A stretch of 22,424 nucleotides of DNA from Ruminococcaceae bacterium UBA2857 (GTDB lineage Bacteria > Bacillota > Clostridia > Oscillospirales > Acutalibacteraceae): positions 1 to 22,424 of the forward strand of contig DEFH01000028.1 in assembly GCA_002350705.1 (NCBI GenBank), read 5' to 3'. Each line of letters begins with the position of its first letter. The stretch's first letter is position 1. This document shows, one piece after another, positions 15,134 to 22,140 of the stretch. The position numbers and the translations under genes were made by a program. Under the pieces are notes generated by a model that saw only the letters and a program-made list of their open reading frames with translations, ran no database searches and was not told the origin of the DNA.

Positions 15134-16399
15134 TTATTTGGTTTTGCCGATGTCGGTGCGGTAATGCACGTTCTCAAAGTTTATCTTTTTAACGGCACTG
15201 TATGCTTTTTCCAGTGCCTCGTCAAGAGTTTTTCCTTTGCCCGTCACACCCAGCACTCTGCCGCCGTTTGTCAGGAATTTGCCGTGTTCCCATTTGGTGC
15301 CTGCATGGAACACTTCCACACCGTCGGCCTGACCGTTTTCATCAAGACCTGTAATTTCCAGCCCTTTCTTGTATGCCAGCGGATAGCCGCCCGATGCCAT
15401 GACAACACAAGCGGTTGCTTCGTCACTCCATTTGATATCGATGTGTGACAGTCTTTCGTCAATGACGGCCTCGATAATATCAACCAGATCTGTTTTTAGT
15501 CTCGGCAGAACCACCTGTGTTTCGGGATCACCGAAACGTGCGTTGTATTCAATGACTTTCGGGCCGTCGGGCGTAATCATCAAGCCGAAATACAGACAGC
15601 CTTTGAAAGTTCTGTTTTCGCTGTTCATAGCGGCAACCGTCGGCTCAAAAATAGTTTTCATGCAAATATCGGCAATTTCATCCGTATAGTACGGATTAGG
15701 GCTGATGGTACCCATACCGCCGGTATTCAAACCTTCGTCATTGTCATAGGCTCTCTTGTGGTCTTTGGAAGAAACCATTGGTTTCAAGGCGATACCGTCT
15801 GTGAAAGCCAGCACGGAAACTTCGGGACCTGTCAGAAATTCCTCAATGACAACATGGTTGCCGGAATCGCCGAATTTTTTGTCTTCCATGATTTCCTTGA
15901 CAGCGGCTTTGGCTTCGGTAAGTGTTTTGGCAATAATGACACCCTTACCGAGTGCGAGACCGTCGGCCTTTACGACAACGGGGAAATGCCCTCTGTTTTC
16001 GATATATGCGACAGCTTTTGCCGGATCATCAAACACTTCATATTCTGCGGTAGGAATATGATATTTTTTCATGAGGTTCTTGGAAAAGACTTTACTGCTT
16101 TCAATGACAGCGGCATTGGCTCTCGGACCGAATGCACGGATACCGTTGGCAGTGAGAGTATCAACCATTCCGTCTGCCAGCGGATCGTCAGGGGCAACAA
16201 ATACTAAATCCACTGCATTTTCCTTTGAAAATGCCACAATGCCCTCTTTGTCCATGGCACTGATATTGATACATTCGGCATCTTGGGAGATACCGCCATT
16301 GCCGGGGGCGGCATAAATTTTGTCCACCTTGGGACTTTCCTTTAATTTTCTGATAATGGCGTGTTCACGTCCGCCGCTTCCGATTACAAGGATTCTCAT
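15134..16399 (-). CDS. purD: Phosphoribosylamine-glycine ligase (GAR synthetase)
   Basis: Catalyses step 2 of purine synthesis: phosphoribosylamine, glycine and ATP give glycinamide ribonucleotide. The 421 residues match the single-domain bacterial enzyme. Seen are MRILVIGSGGREHAI at the N-terminus, APGNGGI, the ATP-grasp core with VVKADGLALGKGV (142-154), VIEEFLTGPEVSVLAF, and the metal and nucleotide site YNARFGDPETQ (285-295). The usual VGPExPL reads VAPDDPL (68-74). I chose ATG 16399 over an in-frame GTG at 16405, because GGAGGGG (16405-16411) overlaps the GTG and is 5 bases from the ATG. It is the last gene of the operon, just after the AICAR transformylase gene, and is followed by a terminator. 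Confidence 0.97.
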   Translation of the reverse strand: MRILVIGSGGREHAIIRKLKESPKVDKIYAAPGNGGISQDAECINISAMDKEGIVAFSKENAVDLVFVAPDDPLADGMVDTLTANGIRAFGPRANAAVIESSKVFSKNLMKKYHIPTAEYEVFDDPAKAVAYIENRGHFPVVVKADGLALGKGVIIAKTLTEAKAAVKEIMEDKKFGDSGNHVVIEEFLTGPEVSVLAFTDGIALKPMVSSKDHKRAYDNDEGLNTGGMGTISPNPYYTDEIADICMKTIFEPTVAAMNSENRTFKGCLYFGLMITPDGPKVIEYNARFGDPETQVVLPRLKTDLVDIIEAVIDERLSHIDIKWSDEATACVVMASGGYPLAYKKGLEITGLDENGQADGVEVFHAGTKWEHGKFLTNGGRVLGVTGKGKTLDEALEKAYSAVKKINFENVHYRTDIGKTK

Positions 16400-16412
16400 A
16401 GACACCCCTCCA

Positions 16413-17591
16413 TCAATGGTGGAACAGGCGGATGCCTGTAAATGCCATTGTCATGTTATATTTGTTACAGGTGTCGATAACATTATCGTCACGGATAGAG
16501 CCGCCGGGCTGTGCAATATACTGTACACCGCTTCTTTTCGCTCTCTCTATGTTATCGCCGAACGGGAAGAATGCGTCTGAACCAAGTGAAACACCGTCAA
16601 GAGTAGCCAGCCATGCTTTCTTTTCCTTTTTGGTGAGAGGCTCCGGCTTTACTGTGAAGAACTGCTCCCATACACCGTCTGCGAGTACGTCTTCATAGTC
16701 ATCCGAAATATAGACATCAATCGTATTGTCTCTGTCAGGACGACGGATGGTGTCTTTGAAAGGCAGAGCCAATACTTTCGGACACTGACGCAGATACCAT
16801 ATATCCGCCTTGTTTCCTGCAAGTCTTGTGCAGTGGATTCTGGACTGTTGTCCGGCACCCACACCGATCGCCTGACCGTCTTTTGCATAGCAGACGGAAT
16901 TGGACTGCGTATATTTCAGCGTAATCAAAGCGACAATCAAATCTCTTTTTGCACTTTCGGGAAGGTCTTTGTTTTCGGTAACAATATTTTTGAGCATATC
17001 CTCATCAATTTTGAGAGTGTTTCTGCCCTGCTCGAAAGTGATGCCGTAAACCTGTTTACGCTCGATTGCAGCAGGCACATAATTTGTATCGATTTTAACA
17101 ACATTGTAAGTACCCTTACGCTTTGTTTTGAGAATTTCCAGAGCCTCGTCCGTATAGTCGGGAGCAATAATGCCGTCCGAAACTTCTCTTTGCAGAAGAA
17201 GTGCGGTCTGCTTGTCGCAGGTATCGGAGAGGGCTACCCAGTCACCGTAAGAGGACATTCTGTCAGCACCTCTTGCCTTGGCGTAAGCACTGGCGATAGG
17301 AGACAACTCTAAATCATCCACAAAATAGATTTTCTTGAGTGTGTCGGAAAGTTCCGTTGCCACAGCAGCACCCGCAGGGCTGACGTGCTTGAAAGAAGCA
17401 GCCGCAGGGAGTCCTGTTGCCGCTTTCAGCTCACATACCAGCTGCCAGCTGTTGAAAGCGTCAAGAAAATTGATATAGCCCGGTCTGCCGTTCAGGACAG
17501 TGACAGGCAGTTCCGTGCCGTCATGCATATAGATTCTGGATGGTTTCTGATTAGGGTTGCAGCCGTATTTTAATTCGAGTTCATTAGCCAT
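16413..17591 (-). CDS. purH: Stand-alone AICAR transformylase (PurH C-terminal domain only)
   Basis: Catalyses step 9: AICAR plus 10-formyl-tetrahydrofolate gives FAICAR. At 392 residues it is only the transformylase part of the usual bifunctional PurH; the N-terminal cyclohydrolase domain is absent. The catalytic Lys68-His69 pair sits in SFKHVSPAGAA. That block, LNGRPGYINFLDA, GADRMSSYGDWVALSD, YTQSNSVCYAKDGQ, GAGQQSRIHCTRLAG, SDAFFPFGDN and the final RLFHH all resemble human ATIC more than the KHANPCG form of E. coli and Bacillus PurH. ATG 17591 follows a GGAGGAATCG ribosome site. The missing reaction is supplied by the PurO-type gene immediately upstream (15-base gap). The comparison with ATIC is from memory. 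Confidence 0.93.
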   Translation of the reverse strand: MANELELKYGCNPNQKPSRIYMHDGTELPVTVLNGRPGYINFLDAFNSWQLVCELKAATGLPAAASFKHVSPAGAAVATELSDTLKKIYFVDDLELSPIASAYAKARGADRMSSYGDWVALSDTCDKQTALLLQREVSDGIIAPDYTDEALEILKTKRKGTYNVVKIDTNYVPAAIERKQVYGITFEQGRNTLKIDEDMLKNIVTENKDLPESAKRDLIVALITLKYTQSNSVCYAKDGQAIGVGAGQQSRIHCTRLAGNKADIWYLRQCPKVLALPFKDTIRRPDRDNTIDVYISDDYEDVLADGVWEQFFTVKPEPLTKKEKKAWLATLDGVSLGSDAFFPFGDNIERAKRSGVQYIAQPGGSIRDDNVIDTCNKYNMTMAFTGIRLFHH

Positions 17592-17606
17592 TGTCGATTC
17601 CTCCGA

Positions 17607-18314
17607 TTACTGATTTTTATTAACGATTCTGTCTGTGAATTCGCCTGTTTCGAGACTGACAAATCTTGTATAGAGAGAGACTTTGTTATCCTCGTTGAGA
17701 GAGTTCCATATATGATTGGTAAACTCATCAATATCACCCTCGATATTCACGAGTGTAGGTTCACCTTCAAACGAGGGGATAGGATTACCGTCACACTTGT
17801 AAGTATGAATGAAGTGTCCCTCACCTGCAACGGGCTGTGCATACTCATAGAAAAATCTCAATGCAGAATTTTCTCTGCCGCAGTTGCTCTTTAAGATAGA
17901 CATTTTATAAGAGAAATCACCATTTGCAAATTCCAGTATACCTGAAATTCTGGGAGTAAAGTTAGGGGGATCGGGCTCAAAGGTACGGGTTCTCAAAGCG
18001 TCTTCAAAGGATTTGCCCTCTAAAATGAAGTCTCTTGCGGTATCGGTCTGGTCGCCGTTGGTGACAATCGTTGCATTTTCAAGGGTTCTTACGGGGGCAT
18101 AGATAATCAGTGACGGATCAACCAGCTTGGAAGGATCAAAAGCCTGTGTTTTGAGGTCTTTTCCCTCAGCCACAAAAACTCTGTTGCGGCTGTTTTCGCT
18201 TCTGCCCATGATAAAATAACCGATAACGGCATTTTTGCCGTCAGCACTTTTGCCGATAATAATTCCTCTGCCGGGATAGGTTGTCGAGGAAATTTCCTTT
18301 TTCAAATCTACCAT
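17607..18314 (-). CDS. purO: IMP cyclohydrolase, archaeal PurO type
   Basis: Probably catalyses the last step, FAICAR to IMP, in place of the missing PurH N-terminal domain. The 235 residues match the IMP_cyclohyd family (PF07826) known from methanogen PurO. Shared landmarks with archaeal PurO are YPGRGIIIGKSADGK near the start, GRSENSRNRVF (37-47), TNGDQTDTARD (about 85-95; TNGSHTDT in archaea) and TPRISG (120-125). It has no resemblance to the MGS-like domain of bacterial PurH. I chose ATG 18314 because GAGG (18323-18326) is 8 bases upstream; an in-frame ATG at 18320, overlapping the purN stop, is only 2 bases from it. It sits between purN and the transformylase gene, which supports the role. 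Confidence 0.88.
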   Translation of the reverse strand: MVDLKKEISSTTYPGRGIIIGKSADGKNAVIGYFIMGRSENSRNRVFVAEGKDLKTQAFDPSKLVDPSLIIYAPVRTLENATIVTNGDQTDTARDFILEGKSFEDALRTRTFEPDPPNFTPRISGILEFANGDFSYKMSILKSNCGRENSALRFFYEYAQPVAGEGHFIHTYKCDGNPIPSFEGEPTLVNIEGDIDEFTNHIWNSLNEDNKVSLYTRFVSLETGEFTDRIVNKNQ

Positions 18315-18319
18315 TGTCA

Positions 18320-18943
18320 TTACCTCACATAAACTTTATTGTCTTTGACTTCGAGCCTGTCCTCACAGAACAGGGAAACGGCCTGCGGTAAGATTTTCCA
18401 TTCAGCCTGTTCCATAACTCTTCTCTGGAGAATTTCGGGCGTGTCATCATCATGCACTTCAACGGCTTTCTGGAGGATAATGGGACCTCCGTCACATACT
18501 TCCGTGACAAAATGCACCGTTGCTCCTGTCAGCTTTACACCTTTTGCAAGTGCTTCTTCATGCACTCTCAGACCATAATAGCCCTTGCCGCAGAATGACG
18601 GGATCAATGCAGGATGGACATTCATCATTTTATTGGGCATTGCCTTTGTGACAAGCTCATCCAGAATGGTCATAAATCCTGCATAGACGACCAGATCGGC
18701 TTTTTCTTCTTCAAGTGCCTTTAACATATCCCGACTGTATTCCGTCACATCGGGATAATCCTTTCTGATAAGGATTCTTGTTTTAATGCCATGCTTTTTG
18801 GCTCTTTCAAGGGCATAAGCGTCAGCCTTTGAAGAAATCACACAAGTAATTTTTCCGTTGCGGATCAAGCCGCTTTCCTGAGCGTCAATCAAAGCCTGTA
18901 AATTCGTTCCGCCGCCCGATACAAGCACTACAATATTTTTCAT
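18320..18943 (-). CDS. purN: Phosphoribosylglycinamide formyltransferase (GAR transformylase)
   Basis: Catalyses step 3: GAR plus 10-formyl-tetrahydrofolate gives FGAR. It is 207 residues, the normal size for the folate-dependent enzyme. The phosphate loop VSGGGTNLQALI (8-19) and the catalytic Asn108, His110 (NVHPALIPSF) and Asp151 (CDGGPII) are all present. The usual loop after the catalytic histidine is FCGKGYYGLRVHEEAL, the form seen in Firmicutes. ATG 18943 follows a 62-base gap after purM, the widest inside the operon. The stop overlaps or abuts the PurO start region (ATGs at 18320 and 18314), so those two are probably translationally coupled. Confidence 0.96.
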   Translation of the reverse strand: MKNIVVLVSGGGTNLQALIDAQESGLIRNGKITCVISSKADAYALERAKKHGIKTRILIRKDYPDVTEYSRDMLKALEEEKADLVVYAGFMTILDELVTKAMPNKMMNVHPALIPSFCGKGYYGLRVHEEALAKGVKLTGATVHFVTEVCDGGPIILQKAVEVHDDDTPEILQRRVMEQAEWKILPQAVSLFCEDRLEVKDNKVYVR

Positions 18944-18986
18944 TGATTAAAACCGTCCTTTTTATCACATATTTCCGCACACGCAG

Positions 18987-19007
18987 ACGCATTGTGCATT
19001 ATGCATT
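18987..19007 (-). repeat. Three tandem heptamers in the purM-purN gap
   Basis: On the minus strand AATGCAT, AATGCAC and AATGCGT follow each other directly, starting within the purM stop codon. The 62-base gap around them holds no other visible element. They may be the remnant of a short dispersed intergenic repeat. Confidence 0.55.
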
Positions 19008-20040
19008 AATCAATGATGACTCCTTCATCGCTTTCAACGAGTTCACCGAGGATATAGGCATCCTCACCGTTGGCTTTGAGTACTTCCACAGCTTTGTCGG
19101 CATCAGCGGCACTGACGACAACTGTCATTCCCACACCCATATTATAGGTATTGAACATATCATGTTCGGGAACATTGCCGACTTTTGCAATCAAATCGAA
19201 TATCGGAAGAATCCGGACATCACTCTTTTTAATGTATGCGGAAAGATTTTTCGGCAGAGAACGAGGGATATTTTCGTAGAAGCCGCCGCCTGTGATATGA
19301 GAAATACTTTTGACATTCACACTGTCAAGCAATGCCAGAACAGGCTTGACATAGATTCTTGTCGGAGTAAGGAGTGTTTCACCGAGAGTAGCACCCAGCT
19401 CATCATAATATTTTCCGACAGTCTTTTCACTGATGTCAAATACTTTTCTGACGAGGGAAAAACCGTTGGAATGAACACCGCTGGATTTGATGGCAATCAT
19501 AACATCCCCGGCTTTTTGTGTATCGGGATTGAGAATCTTGTCTTTGTCCACGATACCGACGGAAAATCCGGCTAAATCATATTCATCTTCGGGCATGAGT
19601 CCGGGATGTTCGGCAGTTTCGCCGCCGATCAGGGCACAGCCGCTCTGTACACAGCCCTCTGCCACACCTGATACGATTTGAGCGACTTTTTCGGGATAAT
19701 TCTTGCCGATGGCAATATAATCAAGGAAAAACAGGGGTTTTGCACCACAGCAGATAATGTCATTGACGCACATTGCCACGCAGTCGATACCGACTGTATC
19801 ATGCTTGTCCAGCAAAAAGGCGATTTTGATTTTCGTGCCGACGCCGTCTGTACCCGATACCAGTACAGGCTTGTGAATGCCTGTCGTGTCAAGCTCAAAC
19901 AGTCCGCCGAAACCGCCGATACCCGAAAGAACACCGTTTGTCATGGTTCTGGCAACATGGGCTTTCATGAGTTCCACGGCTCTGTAACCCGCCGTAACAT
20001 CAACGCCTGCTGCCTTGTAGCTGTCACTGTAACTTTTCAT
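19006..20040 (-). CDS. purM: Phosphoribosylformylglycinamidine cyclo-ligase (AIR synthetase)
   Basis: Catalyses step 5: ATP-dependent ring closure of FGAM to aminoimidazole ribonucleotide. It is 344 residues, typical length. Visible family blocks are YKAAGVDVTAGYRAVE at the start, IGGFGGLFEL, the ATP-binding SGTDGVGTK (62-70), MCVNDIICCGAKPLFFLDY, LIGGETAEHPG, SSGVHSNGFSLVR and ITGGGFYENIPR. GGAGG lies before ATG 20040. It starts 23 bases after purF and is the third gene of the operon. The enzyme that makes its substrate, PurL or PurLQS, is not encoded in this window. Confidence 0.97.
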   Translation of the reverse strand: MKSYSDSYKAAGVDVTAGYRAVELMKAHVARTMTNGVLSGIGGFGGLFELDTTGIHKPVLVSGTDGVGTKIKIAFLLDKHDTVGIDCVAMCVNDIICCGAKPLFFLDYIAIGKNYPEKVAQIVSGVAEGCVQSGCALIGGETAEHPGLMPEDEYDLAGFSVGIVDKDKILNPDTQKAGDVMIAIKSSGVHSNGFSLVRKVFDISEKTVGKYYDELGATLGETLLTPTRIYVKPVLALLDSVNVKSISHITGGGFYENIPRSLPKNLSAYIKKSDVRILPIFDLIAKVGNVPEHDMFNTYNMGVGMTVVVSAADADKAVEVLKANGEDAYILGELVESDEGVIID

Positions 20041-20063
20041 CAGATTTCCTCCACTGTATTGAT

Positions 20064-21473
20064 TTAAAATTTCTGAGAATACTTGTCATCTCTGGACGTG
20101 TCCGAAACGTCAATCGGATAGTTGCCCGTAAAGCAGGCATCGCATATCGAAAGACGGCTTTCCTTGACAATTTCCCTGAGAGCGTCAACGGACAAAAATC
20201 CCAGAGAATCCGCCCCCATATACTGACGCATTTCTTCAATCGTCATAGACGCTGCCATGAGATTTTCTTTTGCCGTGGTATCACTGTTCAGATAACACGG
20301 ATTTTTAAACGGGGGAGAGGCAATCCGCATATGCACTTGCGTTGCTCCGGCACGTCTTAAAAGTTCAACAATATGCCTGCTTGTTTTTCCTTTGAGAATG
20401 GAGTCATCAATAACCACGACTCTTTTACCCTCTACATTGTGTTTGAGAGCGTTGAGTTTGATTCTCATAAGGTATTCGGAATGATTTTTTCTGTTTCTGA
20501 AAGCCCTTCCGAGATACTTGTTTTTGATAAGACCTGTTGCATAGGGAATGCCCGATTCCATCGCATAGCCGATGGCGGCACTTCTGCCGCAGTCAGGCAC
20601 ACCGCATACAATATCCGCCTCAACAGGATATTCTCTGGCAAGGATTTTTCCGGCACGCTGTCTGGCAAGGTCTACAGAAACACCGTCAAGCACACTGTCC
20701 GGTCTCGAAAAAAATACATACTCAAAGATACAGCAGGCGGATTTGCCGCCGCACATTTCCGTGTGACTGTGCAGACCGTCACTGTCAATAACAATCATTT
20801 CACCGGGTTGAACATCACGGATAAATTCACCGCCCATGCTGTCAAATACACAGGATTCCGATGTGAGAACATAGTTTCCCTTGATTTTTCCGATACAAAG
20901 CGGTCTGACACCCAGCGGATCACGTACACCGATCAATTTGCTCGGTGACATCAGTACAACGGCATAAGCTCCTTTGATTTCACGGACAGCCGTTTGTACA
21001 GCTTCCTCAATGGTGCCTGCATGGATTCTTGCCCTTGCGATAAGATAGGCAATAATTTCCGTATCCCCGTTAGACTGAAAGATAGCCGCCTCTTTGTTAA
21101 GGCTTGCCTGCAATTCATGGTAGTTGGTCAAAGCACCGTTCATGCACAATGCGAGCTGACCTTTGATATAACTCATTACAAGGGGAGCAAGATTGGCATG
21201 ATCCACCTGTTCATTGGAAGAATACTTGACATGACCGAGAGCGATCTGACCGTTTTTGAGTCTTGCCAGCTCTTTTTCGGGCAGAGCTTCGGGAATGACA
21301 CCGAAATCCTTGTAATGCACAATTTTGCCGTTGTTATTAACAGCGATACCTGCACCTACTTCTCCTCTGTGCTGGAGTGCGTACAGTGCAAGATAGGTTT
21401 CCTCAACGATATTCAGCACTTCATCCTTGCTGAATATGCCGAACACACCACATTCATCACGCAATTCTGACAT
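20064..21473 (-). CDS. purF: Amidophosphoribosyltransferase (glutamine PRPP amidotransferase), Fe-S type with divergent PRPP site
   Basis: Catalyses the committed step: PRPP and glutamine give phosphoribosylamine. The glutaminase nucleophile is Cys8 after a 7-residue propeptide (MSELRDE), as in the processed Bacillus enzyme. ALQHRGEVGAGI, the oxyanion region MNGALTNYHEL and RDPLGVRPL confirm the Ntn domain. Cys248, Cys393, Cys444 and Cys447 match the 4Fe-4S ligands of the Bacillus type. The PRPP loop reads VVVIDDSILKGKTS where SIVRGTTS is usual, and the flexible loop reads GRAFRNRKN where GRTFIQPxQ is usual; both are unusual for PurF. At 469 residues, size is normal. GAGGG precedes ATG 21473, 46 bases after purE. 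Feedback by purine nucleotides is expected from the family. Confidence 0.93.
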   Translation of the reverse strand: MSELRDECGVFGIFSKDEVLNIVEETYLALYALQHRGEVGAGIAVNNNGKIVHYKDFGVIPEALPEKELARLKNGQIALGHVKYSSNEQVDHANLAPLVMSYIKGQLALCMNGALTNYHELQASLNKEAAIFQSNGDTEIIAYLIARARIHAGTIEEAVQTAVREIKGAYAVVLMSPSKLIGVRDPLGVRPLCIGKIKGNYVLTSESCVFDSMGGEFIRDVQPGEMIVIDSDGLHSHTEMCGGKSACCIFEYVFFSRPDSVLDGVSVDLARQRAGKILAREYPVEADIVCGVPDCGRSAAIGYAMESGIPYATGLIKNKYLGRAFRNRKNHSEYLMRIKLNALKHNVEGKRVVVIDDSILKGKTSRHIVELLRRAGATQVHMRIASPPFKNPCYLNSDTTAKENLMAASMTIEEMRQYMGADSLGFLSVDALREIVKESRLSICDACFTGNYPIDVSDTSRDDKYSQKF

Positions 21474-21519
21474 AATTCACCCTCAATTCCCTTTTTTCAC
21501 GTTGTTGTCACAAAAACTT

Positions 21520-22017
21520 TTACAGCTCAGCGACTTTTTCCTGAATAGCGGCATCTTTTTTAGCGACACCGTCTTTCATTTTCATTTTATCCTGAGCGAG
21601 TTTTTCAGCGAGAGCGTCATCGGAAAGTGCAAGCATCTGCACAGCAAGGATAGCGGCATTGTCAGCACCATCTATTGCTACGGTAGCAACAGGGATTCCC
21701 TTGGGCATCTGAACGGTTGCCAGAAGAGCATCCAGTCCGTCAAGAGTAGAGGACTTGATGGGAATACCGATAACGGGAATCGTTGTGTGAGCAGCGAGGA
21801 CACCTGCCAGATGAGCTGCCTTGCCTGCGGCTGCGATAATGACACCAAAACCGTTTTCTTTGGCGTTGGCAGAGAATTCAGCGGCCTTTTCGGGAGTTCT
21901 GTGAGCAGACATGATATGCACTTCAAACGGCACACCATACTCTTTCAAAGTTTTAACGGCACCGGAAACGATAGGAAAATCGCTGTCGCTGCCCATAATC
22001 ACTGCTACTTTTTTCAT
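21520..22017 (-). CDS. purE: N5-carboxyaminoimidazole ribonucleotide mutase
   Basis: Catalyses conversion of N5-CAIR to CAIR in step 6. It is 165 residues, normal for PurE. MGSDSD (8-13), SAHRTP (37-42) and AGKAAHLAG (64-72, with His69) mark the active site. The AAHL block suggests the class I mutase that works with PurK, though purK is not in this window. I chose ATG 22017 (MKKVAVIMGSDSD), which has AGGGG (22026-22030) 8 bases upstream. An in-frame ATG at 22044 would fall ahead of or at the predicted transcription start and adds residues with no family match. It is the first gene of the purine operon, preceded by a strong promoter and a leader of only about 20 nt. Confidence 0.96.
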   Translation of the reverse strand: MKKVAVIMGSDSDFPIVSGAVKTLKEYGVPFEVHIMSAHRTPEKAAEFSANAKENGFGVIIAAAGKAAHLAGVLAAHTTIPVIGIPIKSSTLDGLDALLATVQMPKGIPVATVAIDGADNAAILAVQMLALSDDALAEKLAQDKMKMKDGVAKKDAAIQEKVAEL

Positions 22018-22045
22018 GAAAACCACCCCTTTAATTAATACCATT

Positions 22046-22074
22046 ATTTTAGCCTATAATCCGACGGATGTCAA
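22046..22074 (-). promoter_or_regulatory. Sigma-A promoter of the purine operon with an internal palindrome
   Basis: On the minus strand a perfect TTGACA (22069-22074), a 17-base spacer and TAAAAT (22046-22051). Inside the spacer the 11-base palindrome ATCCGACGGAT (22059-22069) touches the -35 box and could be an operator. The short leader leaves no room for a purine riboswitch. Confidence 0.85.
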
Positions 22075-22088
22075 TTAGAAATTGAAAA

Positions 22089-22137
22089 TTAAAAGTGTGC
22101 AAGCCTGATTTTTCTGTCAGAGCTCACACACTTTTTC
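22089..22137 (-). terminator. Intrinsic terminator after the surface-protein gene
   Basis: A long interrupted hairpin: AAAAGTGTG pairs with CACACTTTT, then after a 2-base mismatch AGC pairs with GCT, and an inner CTGA/TCAG closes the loop. On the minus strand the descending arm ends in CTTTTAATTTTC. T tracts on both sides may allow bidirectional use. It insulates the purE promoter from the gene upstream. Confidence 0.82.
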
Positions 22138-22140
22138 ATA

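Noticed and set aside
22018..22044. Longer purE start at ATG 22044
   Set aside because: It would coincide with or precede the predicted transcription start, its first nine residues match nothing in PurE, and the internal ATG 22017 has a well-spaced AGGGG.
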